Assembly (NCBI RefSeq): GCF_028207065.1
Contig: NZ_JAQLFP010000009.1
Coordinates: forward strand, 1-64,000
Length of the DNA stretch: 64,000 bases
Direction: 5' to 3'
Source: Collinsella aerofaciens
GTDB lineage: Bacteria > Actinomycetota > Coriobacteriia > Coriobacteriales > Coriobacteriaceae
The stretch's first letter is position 1. Every line of letters starts with the position of its first letter. A program made the position numbers and the translations under genes. Shown here piece after piece: positions 1 through 7,189 of this stretch. The notes below the pieces were generated by a model. The model was not told where the DNA came from. It worked only from the letters and a program-made list of their open reading frames with translations, and searched no databases.

Positions 1-40
1 CCCCTACGGGGAGCTCCGGGGCGCCCTTCTTAGGGTACCG

Positions 41-256
41 TGGCCAAATAATGGCAAATATGAGTACTGTTACCAATTTAGTAACAGGTAATTTTGGCCT
101 CTCGGACAGGTTTTGCGCTCAGCGCCGCCAACTTGATGCTTAGTTATTCTACATTTGTTTATTATCTTCTGACTTTACGCCACCTCCGAGTCTTAAAATC
201 CTGATTTTGCTGTTACTGATTTAGTGACAGTACTCATATTTGCCATTTTTTGGCCA
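41..256. repeat. 216-bp non-coding element with 33-bp terminal inverted repeats (copy 1)
   Basis: The ends at 41-73 and 224-256 are near-perfect inverted repeats that both read TGGCCAAA..AATGGCAAAT and continue ATGAGTACTGT. Just inside each end is a small hairpin of the form CTGTTAC-N7-GTRACAG. The interior has no credible ORF. A second element with the same ends lies at 31250-31477, and both contain TTGATGCTTA (133-142 here). The short word GGGTA flanks both sides and may be a target duplication. It resembles a MITE or a structured-RNA cassette. The mobilising enzyme is unknown. Confidence 0.7.
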
Positions 257-290
257 GGGTATATGATTAACCCCCTATTTTCGTCGCGAA

Positions 291-1400
291 TTAGACCGGC
301 TTAAGCCCAAAACACGCCCGCAGCGTGTTAAGCAACGCCTCTTGCTTCTTCCTGCGGGCATCGACACGATTCCGGTACCGCTTTCGCATACGCTGGTGGA
401 TGCGCCATGCGAGCGCTTCCATCGCTTCCATGTCGCAGAGCATTTCGTTGTTGACCGTCGCGACCTCGATTCCCATAGTAATCAAGCCCGTGTTGCGTTT
501 TTCATCATGGATACGTCCCCTCCGGGAGGAATGGCCCAGCTCACCGTTGTATTCCAGGTCAAACCGGGCTGCCTCTTGATACGCATCGCAAACTGCATGC
601 GGCATCCCCGAGATTGCCTGCGCGCGGTCATCGAACTCGATCTTGTAGTCGGTCTTAAAGGGACCGCAAGCAAATCCGCCATAGGGAAACGGAAGCGAAA
701 ACAGAGCGAGCATGATGCACTCCATGGGCGAGAGCAGGTTTTCCGAAAGATAGGGACACAGACGCAGCAGCTTTTTGGCCACATTCCCCTTGCATGCCGC
801 AAGGTAATCTGCCAGACGATCGGGCATCAGCACCGGCTCGACTTCAAAGTAGCCCACGTCTGCTAGCTGGTCCTTGTCCTTTGCAAGCCTATTCGCAACA
901 GGCGAGGTGTAGGGAGGCAGATACTTCCCGCGATCGCTCAGTGAAATCTTGGAACACAGTTCCTGGGCCAGGGCAAATGCCTGGATACAACCGACCTCGC
1001 GGGCGACGGCAACACAAAGGGCCTCGGGAGATAGACTGTACACCCCCGGTTCCACCTCTAGAATCGAGCCGGCGGGCAACCCAGAGCATACGGACCAGCC
1101 CACGCCAGGCATGCGGCGGCGCTGCGCCGCAGATCCCACCAGCAAGCAAAGATCTTCTTGCACCTCGCCGCTTGCGGCCCCAATCCGCACCAAGTCGGGA
1201 AGATAGATGTCCTCGGTCGAGGGCGACGACGTGCACAGCACACGGCGCTCTTCATCGGGATCGAGGTCCCTCCAGCTGATGTAACCCATTTGTCGGCGCT
1301 CGGCGCGCATCATGCGTAGCGCCGAGGCGCCTGTTAGGATTACGGAAGCCGCTAGCTGTTCGCCTGTCGGCTCGTTGCACCGCTCAATCTTTACTGCCAC
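291..1400 (-). CDS. Hypothetical protein with DUF559/Vsr-like C-terminal nuclease-fold signature
   Basis: I do not recognise the family with certainty. The 369-aa protein starts at a GTG (1400) preceded by GGGGTGG, 8 bp after the comF stop; an ATG at 1439 would overlap comF and has no better ribosome site. There is no signal peptide or membrane segment. Near residues 280-330 the protein has FDLEYNGELGH followed by RIHDEKRNTGLITMGIEVAT. This spacing (acidic-E-x-N-G...H...D..R...L...G) resembles the DUF559/Vsr-type PD-(D/E)XK fold found behind AbiEi-like domains in actinobacteria. The C-terminus is strongly basic. Its position behind comF suggests co-transcription but no functional link. DNA binding or cleavage is inference. 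Confidence 0.6.
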   Translation of the reverse strand: MAVKIERCNEPTGEQLAASVILTGASALRMMRAERRQMGYISWRDLDPDEERRVLCTSSPSTEDIYLPDLVRIGAASGEVQEDLCLLVGSAAQRRRMPGVGWSVCSGLPAGSILEVEPGVYSLSPEALCVAVAREVGCIQAFALAQELCSKISLSDRGKYLPPYTSPVANRLAKDKDQLADVGYFEVEPVLMPDRLADYLAACKGNVAKKLLRLCPYLSENLLSPMECIMLALFSLPFPYGGFACGPFKTDYKIEFDDRAQAISGMPHAVCDAYQEAARFDLEYNGELGHSSRRGRIHDEKRNTGLITMGIEVATVNNEMLCDMEAMEALAWRIHQRMRKRYRNRVDARRKKQEALLNTLRACFGLKPV

Positions 1401-1410
1401 AAAACCACCC

Positions 1411-2217
1411 CTACCAAACGCGTGCGATAGCGAGGCCATCGACTGCTGCGGCGCCGGCGCGCTTGAGTTCCGCCGAAGCCGCGGCCATCGTCGCACCCGT
1501 GGTGATAACGTCGTCGATAAGCAGCAGGCACTTGCCCCGCACATCCTCAACCGTCTCGTACATGCCTTGGGCACGCTCGCGGCGCTCCTCACGACCGAGT
1601 TCGCGCTGGTCGCCATGCCCGTACTTGACGAGAGCATCGAGCAGGGGAACACCCGACAGCTCGCAAAATGGGCGCGCAATAGCCTCCATATGATCAAAAC
1701 CACGCCGCCGAAACGCTGCCGCCGTCGCAGGCACAAACACCACCGCATCCGCACCGGACAGCACACCTCCTAAGCGTTCGGGCGCTACGACCTGGGCATG
1801 CAGGGCGGTGTCGTAGAGCAGCTCCGCCAGATACGGAGCCAGACGTCGCTCGCCCGCGTCCTTGTACGCTTTAATGATGCGCGGCAGCGGATGCGCATAG
1901 ACGGCGCACGCCAGGCAGCGGTCGAGCGCCTCCGACATTGCCGAGGACGTGCCCTCGACCGAACACTCAGTGCACAGCAAATCCCCAAACGGGGCGCCGC
2001 ATCGGGTACAGCTATGACATGGGTCGATGAGCGTGAGCGCAGCCAGGCAGTCTTGGCAAATAAGCGCACCGGCGCGCTCGCAGCCGGCACATCGTGTTGG
2101 CGACAATGCCTCGAGCGCCTCGCGTGCCACCCGCTCGGCAAACGGTAGCAATTCGTCCGCAAACGGTAGGATGCCGGCACCTTGCAGGCATCCCAACACA
2201 TTCAAATGTCTCTTCAC
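1411..2217 (-). CDS. comF: ComF family protein (phosphoribosyltransferase fold)
   Basis: 268 aa. The N-terminus has a zinc-ribbon-like cluster (Cys43/46, Cys54/57, Cys67/70/73, Cys82/85) and the C-terminus has the PRPP-loop motif IDDVITTGAT at about 234-243. This is the ComF/GntX layout. In Bacillus, ComF helps handle single-stranded DNA during transformation; in other bacteria the role is poorly defined. The start is GTG at 2217. Its Shine-Dalgarno AGGGAGG (2226-2232) lies inside one arm of a hairpin at 2221-2256, so initiation may depend on RNA structure. It follows ricT at the end of the tmk-holB-ricT unit. No other competence gene is in the window. Confidence 0.9.
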   Translation of the reverse strand: MKRHLNVLGCLQGAGILPFADELLPFAERVAREALEALSPTRCAGCERAGALICQDCLAALTLIDPCHSCTRCGAPFGDLLCTECSVEGTSSAMSEALDRCLACAVYAHPLPRIIKAYKDAGERRLAPYLAELLYDTALHAQVVAPERLGGVLSGADAVVFVPATAAAFRRRGFDHMEAIARPFCELSGVPLLDALVKYGHGDQRELGREERRERAQGMYETVEDVRGKCLLLIDDVITTGATMAAASAELKRAGAAAVDGLAIARVW

Positions 2218-2220
2218 GAC

Positions 2221-2256
2221 ACAACCCTCCCTACGCTCGGTCGCAGGGAGGGTTGT
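2221..2256 (-). terminator. 12-bp-stem hairpin between ricT and comF overlapping the comF ribosome site
   Basis: ACAACCCTCCCT at 2221-2232 pairs perfectly with AGGGAGGGTTGT at 2245-2256, with a 12-nt loop. On the minus strand the distal arm is the comF Shine-Dalgarno. No T-run follows, so it is a weak or Rho-assisted terminator, or a translational block, rather than a classical intrinsic terminator. Confidence 0.6.
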
Positions 2257-2319
2257 TGATTCAGCGCTATGGTACCCCGACGCGTTTGGGGTCAGGCAGG
2301 TTAAATCCGCTCGCGGGCG

Positions 2320-4020
2320 TTATTCGCCGGTAGGCGGTTGTGGTGCAGACGAAGACGGGGTCGAACCCTCGCCACCATCTTGACGCGGCTTGCGGGAACG
2401 ACGACGGCGACGGCGCTTCTGGCCCTGGTCGGCCGAACCCTCGCCACCACGATCTTCGCACGACTCGCGTTCGTCGCGAGCAGCGCCGCGCGCGGCCTTG
2501 GCAGCCGCCCCTCCGCCATCTCCAGGGCGCCGACGTGTGACCTTGACCTCGCCATCCGAGACCTGATCGGCCACGGAGGGCACCGAGGGCTTTTGCTGCG
2601 TGCCCGAGGAATGGCGGCGACGCGGACGCGGGGCGCGCTCGTCATCGTTGCGCTGCTTGCTACCCTTGTCGGCAGGCGTATCGGAACCCGAACCACCCTT
2701 GGGGGCGGCACCGGCTTCGCGAGCGGCTGCGGCGCGGAAGGCGTCCTCGCGCTCCTCGCTCGACAAATGGCGGCGGCGACGGCGCGTGGGATTCATACCA
2801 CCGCCGCGGTTTTGCTGCTGGGGCTGCTGAGCCTCGCGCTCGCGGGAGGAGTTCTTGCCTGCGGGAGCGGCCTCGCCGGCATCGCCCGCACCCGAGCGCT
2901 TGCGGCGGCGACGTCCACCGGCAGCCTCCTCGGCCTCGGGCGTTGCGGCATTGCCACGGCCCTTTCCGCGGCCACGGCCCTCGCCCTGCCCCTGACCGGC
3001 GCGAGCATCGGATTCAGCATCGCGACGACGGCGCTTGGGCATCGACGTGCCAGCAAGACGGTCGGCGCTCGACAGGCCATCGCCCACGTCGACGCCGTTC
3101 TCGCGGTCGAGCTCCATGAGCGCCAGGCGCATCTCGGGCGACTCGATGCGCTCGAGCACGTCGCGCGTCACGCAGTCGGGGCGGCAGTTGCAGCCCTGCT
3201 CGGCGGCCTTCTTTTTGCAGCCCTCCGAGCAGGTCATATCGGCCAGGTTGACCTTAAAGACCTTGCCGTTCTCCAGGCGCAGCACCAGCTGCTCACGCGG
3301 CGTGTCATATTCCTGAATACGCGCCTTGCCGAGCGGCGTATCGATGAGCGTCTTCTTTTTGGGCGCACGGCTCTTAAAGTCCTTGTACGCTTCGAACTCA
3401 TAGCGCAGGCAGCACATCAGGCGGCCGCAAACGCCGCTGATCTTGGAGGAATTGAGCGGCAGGTCCTGCTCTTTTGCCATGCGGATCGAGACGGGCTCAA
3501 ACTGTCCGCCAAAGCGCGTGCAGCAGAGCTCCTGGCCGCACTGGGCATAGCCGCCCACCAGGCGAGTCTCGTCGCGCACGCCGATCTGGCGCATGTCGAC
3601 GCGAATGTGCAGCGTCGAGGACAGATCCTTGACGAGCTGACGAAAATCGACGCGCTCCTCGGCCGCAAAGTAGAACACGGCCTTCTCGCCGCCAAACAGG
3701 TACTCGACGCCGACCGGCTTCATCTCGAGGTCGAGCTCCTTGACCAGGCGACGGAAATCGACCATGGCCTCGTCGCCTTGGATGGCCAGATCATCGGCAA
3801 GCTGCAGGTCGATGTCGCTCGCCACGCGCAGCACGGGCTTGAGCGGCTGGCCGATCTCGTCCTGCGGCACCTCGAAGGGATCGGCCGTGACCAAGCCGAT
3901 CTCGGTTCCGCGCTCGGTGGAGCAGATAGCATAATCGGCCTCGAGGATATCCAGATCCTGCGGGTCGAACCACAGGTCGCGCGAGGCGTAGGTAAACTTA
4001 ACGGGTACGACTAACGGCAT
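2320..4020 (-). CDS. ricT: RicT/YaaT-family PSP1 protein with long Arg-rich tail
   Basis: 566 aa. Residues 1-325 match the PSP1/RicT family, including the paired cysteines in CGQELCC (161-167) and CGRLMCC (198-204) and a further Cys cluster near 264-283. In Bacillus, RicT with RicA and RicF forms an Fe-S complex that stimulates RNase Y and affects sporulation and biofilm phosphorelays. From about 328 to the end the chain is a low-complexity, disordered tail rich in Arg, Gly, Glu and Ala with repeated RRRRR-type runs, about 240 residues that Bacillus RicT lacks. The tail may bind RNA or ribosomes (inference). The ATG overlaps the holB stop by 10 bp, a classic coupling. No ricA or ricF is in the window. 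Confidence 0.88.
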   Translation of the reverse strand: MPLVVPVKFTYASRDLWFDPQDLDILEADYAICSTERGTEIGLVTADPFEVPQDEIGQPLKPVLRVASDIDLQLADDLAIQGDEAMVDFRRLVKELDLEMKPVGVEYLFGGEKAVFYFAAEERVDFRQLVKDLSSTLHIRVDMRQIGVRDETRLVGGYAQCGQELCCTRFGGQFEPVSIRMAKEQDLPLNSSKISGVCGRLMCCLRYEFEAYKDFKSRAPKKKTLIDTPLGKARIQEYDTPREQLVLRLENGKVFKVNLADMTCSEGCKKKAAEQGCNCRPDCVTRDVLERIESPEMRLALMELDRENGVDVGDGLSSADRLAGTSMPKRRRRDAESDARAGQGQGEGRGRGKGRGNAATPEAEEAAGGRRRRKRSGAGDAGEAAPAGKNSSREREAQQPQQQNRGGGMNPTRRRRRHLSSEEREDAFRAAAAREAGAAPKGGSGSDTPADKGSKQRNDDERAPRPRRRHSSGTQQKPSVPSVADQVSDGEVKVTRRRPGDGGGAAAKAARGAARDERESCEDRGGEGSADQGQKRRRRRRSRKPRQDGGEGSTPSSSAPQPPTGE

Positions 4021-5138
4021 TTCAGTGCCTTCCTGATATCGAACAGCATGACCTCGATGGCCAGCTGGGGAGTAACGTTTCTGGCGATGTTGCGCTCGGC
4101 AATTGCGACCGCCTCGAGCGCCCGGGTGGCACCCGCAACATTGGTCGCGGCGGCAAGCCGCCCGATCGTGTCGCGCACGTCTTCGTTCACTACGTCGGCT
4201 GCCTCGTCCTGAAGCGTCAGCAGCACGTCGCGCATGAGCGTCCGTGCGCTCGCCAGCGCTTCCATGATACCCGAACGCTCGCGCGCGTTGAGTTCGCGCT
4301 TGTTGCGGTCCTCAAGCTGCTTCAATGCTCCACGCGACAGGTAATCGGCGTTTTGCTCGAGCACCTTTTCCTGTGTGGACTTGACCTCGGCGAGCGGCGC
4401 CTTAACGGCGACGATGAGCGACTTGGCGCGACTGAGCACATCGGCCTCGTCGGCGGCAATGAGTGAGTCGATGGCACGGACCATCTGACGGCGGGCGTCC
4501 TGGCGCTCGGCACTCTTAAGGAACTCGATGCCGCGCGTGGGGCTCCCCGCCACGGCGACCGCCATGCGACAGCGTGCGAGATCCTGGCCCGTCGCGCGAC
4601 TCACGGCCTGCGCGGCCGCGGCGGGCGACACCAGCCGAAACGGCACGCACTGACAGCGGCTCACGATGGTGGGCAGCATCACGTCTGCCGAGGTGCCCAG
4701 CAAGATGAACATGACGCCCTCGGGCGGCTCCTCGAGTGTTTTGAGCAGTGCGTTGGCAGTGTTAGCACGCAGCTGCTCGGCACGGTCGATGATGTAGACC
4801 TTGGCCTTGGCGCGGATGGGCGCCAGCGGCACGTCATCGAGCAGCTCGCGGGTCTGGGCAATGAGGTAGCCCATGGCGCTCTCGGGCGTGTAATAGTGCA
4901 CGTCGGGATGCGTGTGCCGTGCAACGCGCACGCAGCTGTCGCATGCGCCGCAGCCATCCTGCTCGCACAGGAAGGCCTGGGCGAGCGCCCATGCGGCATC
5001 GAGCTTGCCGGCGCCGGGGGCGCCCAAAAACAGGTAGGCGTGCGACGCGCGGCCGCTGGCGACGGCGTTGGTCAAAAAATCGCGCACGCGCTCTTGGGTG
5101 TCGAGCTTGGCCAGCAGGCTTGCCTGAGCGGGGGCCAT
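4011..5138 (-). CDS. holB: DNA polymerase III delta-prime subunit
   Basis: 375 aa from the ATG at 5138, which follows the tmk stop by one base and has AAGGAGG upstream. An in-frame ATG at 5159 lies inside tmk and is less likely. It is an AAA+ clamp-loader subunit: Walker A GAPGAGK (39-45), a zinc module at Cys58/63/66/69, sensor and SRC-like motif IVSRCQC near 180-186. The residue after the P-loop lysine is Leu instead of Thr/Ser, so ATP binding may be lost, consistent with a delta-prime role in loading the sliding clamp. The C-terminal part is helical and divergent. The order tmk-holB-ricT is common in Gram-positives. Confidence 0.92.
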   Translation of the reverse strand: MAPAQASLLAKLDTQERVRDFLTNAVASGRASHAYLFLGAPGAGKLDAAWALAQAFLCEQDGCGACDSCVRVARHTHPDVHYYTPESAMGYLIAQTRELLDDVPLAPIRAKAKVYIIDRAEQLRANTANALLKTLEEPPEGVMFILLGTSADVMLPTIVSRCQCVPFRLVSPAAAAQAVSRATGQDLARCRMAVAVAGSPTRGIEFLKSAERQDARRQMVRAIDSLIAADEADVLSRAKSLIVAVKAPLAEVKSTQEKVLEQNADYLSRGALKQLEDRNKRELNARERSGIMEALASARTLMRDVLLTLQDEAADVVNEDVRDTIGRLAAATNVAGATRALEAVAIAERNIARNVTPQLAIEVMLFDIRKALKCR

Positions 5139-5139
5139 G

Positions 5140-5823
5140 TTACTCGGCCTCCTTGGCAAGCGCGGCGGCGACGGCTTCCCGCGGAATGTCGAGACCGTAC
5201 GCGCGAACCTGCTCGACCGTCTTCTCGAAAACTACCTCGACGGTCGTAGTGGCGTCGATGAGCTTTACGCGGTTTGGCTCCTCGGTAGCAATTGCGCAAA
5301 ACCCCTCGTAGACACGCTCCTGGAATGCCATGCCCTTGGCCTCCATGCGATCCGCCGCGCCACGGGCTGCCATGCGTAGCGCCGCCTGCTCGGGCGTGAT
5401 GTGGTAGACGAGTGTGAGCGCCGGGTGCGTTCCCGCGACGGCCAGGTTGTTGGCGTCGCGCACCATCTGGCGGTCGAGGCCATCGGCAAATGCCTGGTAG
5501 CAGGTCGTGGAATCGTAGAAGCGATCGCACAGGACCACCTTGCCGGCCGCAAGGGCGGGGGCTATGACCTCGTGCACCAACTGGGCGCGCGCCGCCTCGT
5601 AGAGCAGCAACTCGCAAGTATCGCCCATCGCCGTGTTGGCGGGGTCGAGCAACAGGGCGCGAATCTTTTCGCTGATGGCAGTACCACCCGGCTCACGCAG
5701 AGTTACGACCTGATAGCCAGCGAGGTCGAGCGCACGGGCAAGCAGACGCGCCTGCGTGGACTTGCCGGCACCGTCGACGCCCTCGAGCGTGATAAAGCTA
5801 TGTTGAGCAGGCTCAAAAGCCAT
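5140..5823 (-). CDS. tmk: Thymidylate kinase
   Basis: 227 aa. It phosphorylates dTMP to dTDP with ATP in dTTP synthesis. The N-terminal FITLEGVDGAGKST holds the P-loop (residues 15-22). The DR(Y/F) motif appears as LCDRFYDST, and the lid region is near residue 150. The start at 5823 is preceded by GGAAGGGG. It is first in the minus-strand unit tmk-holB-ricT, with one base between its stop and the holB start. The ~20-residue tail is unremarkable. Confidence 0.95.
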   Translation of the reverse strand: MAFEPAQHSFITLEGVDGAGKSTQARLLARALDLAGYQVVTLREPGGTAISEKIRALLLDPANTAMGDTCELLLYEAARAQLVHEVIAPALAAGKVVLCDRFYDSTTCYQAFADGLDRQMVRDANNLAVAGTHPALTLVYHITPEQAALRMAARGAADRMEAKGMAFQERVYEGFCAIATEEPNRVKLIDATTTVEVVFEKTVEQVRAYGLDIPREAVAAALAKEAE

Positions 5824-5927
5824 GGGCGCAGCCCCTTCCTACAAGGCGCGTAAATGCAGATATATCAACTAAGCCATGATACCCCAGTGCTCGGCGCGTC
5901 CCCAATGGCTAAAGGCGCCTTTCCAAA

Positions 5928-5992
5928 GTTGCGGTGAAATAGGGACTGATTGAAGCTCTGAGACCGCCAAACAGTCCCTATTTCACCGCAAC
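5928..5992. repeat. GGGAC-core hairpin, GTTGCGGTGAAATA stem type
   Basis: GTTGCGGTGAAATAGGGACT (5928-5947) pairs perfectly with AGTCCCTATTTCACCGCAAC (5973-5992). A near copy is at 42496-42560. Just upstream, 5899-5913 (CGTCCCCAATGGCTA) looks like a truncated half of the AGTCATT-type hairpin seen at 14548, 31158 and 53491. It lies between the divergent tmk and the zinc-ribbon gene. Confidence 0.8.
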
Positions 5993-6019
5993 GTATGATG
6001 GGGAATTTTGGATGCTGGG

Positions 6020-6025
6020 TATAAT
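6020..6025 (+). promoter_or_regulatory. Candidate -10 box for the zinc-ribbon membrane protein
   Basis: A perfect TATAAT lies 38 bp before the ATG at 6063. I see no convincing -35 at 16-18 bp, so the start point is tentative. Confidence 0.45.
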
Positions 6026-6062
6026 CGTCGTATTGCATTGAAATGTGGCGAAAGGAGTGGCA

Positions 6063-7046
6063 ATGTCTCGGTATTGCGCCTCGTGCGGCAAGCTTCTTGC
6101 AGATGATGCCAAGTTCTGCACCTCGTGCGGTGCACCCGTTGAGCAAACAGCCGCGAGCGATAGCCAGCCCGCTTTTGAGCAGACCGGCTCCCTTGATACG
6201 CCGCAAGCCAAGGCGGACGACCCCCTCGCCTATAGCCCCGACCCCGCCGCAGGGACCGAGGCCGTCGAGACCACGCAGCGCATACCCGTCGCGAGCGGCT
6301 CGCCCCAACAGCAGCCGGCTCCCGCATACGCGCCCGCTTCGCCACAGACCCCCGCTCCCAAAAAGAGCGGCACCGGGCCGCTTATCGCCGTTATCGTTGT
6401 GCTGGTGGCGATCATCATCGCCCTGGTCGTTTTCTTTGTGATCAAGCCTTTCGACAACGCCGCCACGCAGACGACTGCCGCGGTAGCTAAGCTGCACCAT
6501 GACGTCGACGACGATGACCTAAAGCCTCTCGGCGATCCCAACAGCCTGTACGACGATGATGACGATGACGACGAGGATGGCGGCGAAGCAACGCTCTCCG
6601 AGCAGAACCTCTACCGTCGCCTGAGCGAATACTACGACCTGCTCGAAGATCTCGACAGCCAGGTCCGTGGCTGCGCGCAGAACTTCAACGGCAACTATCT
6701 GGAAGAGGATCGAACCACCCGTCAAAATCTCGCCGACGTCGCCGAGCGCACGGAGGACACCATCGAGCAGTATTACGACATCGTCGAGGACCTGGACGTC
6801 CCGACGAGCTCCAAGAACTACAGCTCCTGGAAGGACATCATCGCCCTGTACGACGACCTGGATCACCGCATTGACGCAATCTGTGATGCCTGGGAGATCA
6901 GCCTGAAATACGCCAAGCCTGCGGACCACAAGAATGAGATCGTGGCGCCGCTGTCGCGCGACAACGTGGCGGGCACCAATGACAATAAGTACCGCCTAGA
7001 CTTTGAGGAGCGCTATCCCGGCGCCAAGCCTGTCGAGGTGAACTAG
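6063..7046 (+). CDS. Zinc-ribbon single-pass membrane protein
   Basis: 327 aa, starting at the ATG with AAAGGAG 6 bp upstream. The N-terminus MSRYCASCGK...CTSCGAP is a zinc_ribbon_2 domain (Cys5/8/19/22). A Pro/Ala/Gln-rich linker follows, then one membrane helix at about 105-129, an acidic run of Asp near 163-172, and an extracytoplasmic helical domain of ~150 residues rich in Asp, Glu and Tyr. Such proteins are common in Actinobacteria and Firmicutes; the function is not known. Topology suggests a cytosolic zinc ribbon and an outside helical domain. It converges on topA with a bidirectional terminator between. Confidence 0.8.
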   Translation: MSRYCASCGKLLADDAKFCTSCGAPVEQTAASDSQPAFEQTGSLDTPQAKADDPLAYSPDPAAGTEAVETTQRIPVASGSPQQQPAPAYAPASPQTPAPKKSGTGPLIAVIVVLVAIIIALVVFFVIKPFDNAATQTTAAVAKLHHDVDDDDLKPLGDPNSLYDDDDDDDEDGGEATLSEQNLYRRLSEYYDLLEDLDSQVRGCAQNFNGNYLEEDRTTRQNLADVAERTEDTIEQYYDIVEDLDVPTSSKNYSSWKDIIALYDDLDHRIDAICDAWEISLKYAKPADHKNEIVAPLSRDNVAGTNDNKYRLDFEERYPGAKPVEVN

Positions 7047-7064
7047 CGCTTTGTCGTTCCCGAG

Positions 7065-7122
7065 CCGGCAGTTAGGGACGTTCCTAAACTGCCGGCAGAA
7101 AAAGAACATCCCTAACTGCCGG
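7065..7122. repeat. GGGAC-core hairpin pair, GCCGGCA stem type
   Basis: CCGGCAGTT-AGGGACGTTCCTA-AACTGCCGG spans 7065-7095, and the right arm at 7114-7122 (AACTGCCGG) can pair with the same left arm. The inner sequence repeats the core in inverted form (AACATCCCTA). Related hairpins are at 33651-33683 and 42457-42489. It sits just after the zinc-ribbon gene stop. Confidence 0.8.
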
Positions 7123-7124
7123 TC

Positions 7125-7167
7125 AAAAAAACGAGCGAGGATCGCGGGGTCCTCGCTCGTTTTTTTT
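7125..7167. terminator. Bidirectional intrinsic terminator
   Basis: ACGAGCGAGGA pairs with TCCTCGCTCGT, flanked by A6 on the left and T8 on the right, between convergent genes (zinc-ribbon protein and topA). Confidence 0.9.
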
Positions 7168-7189
7168 GGGCAATGTTTCGACTGCGCCG

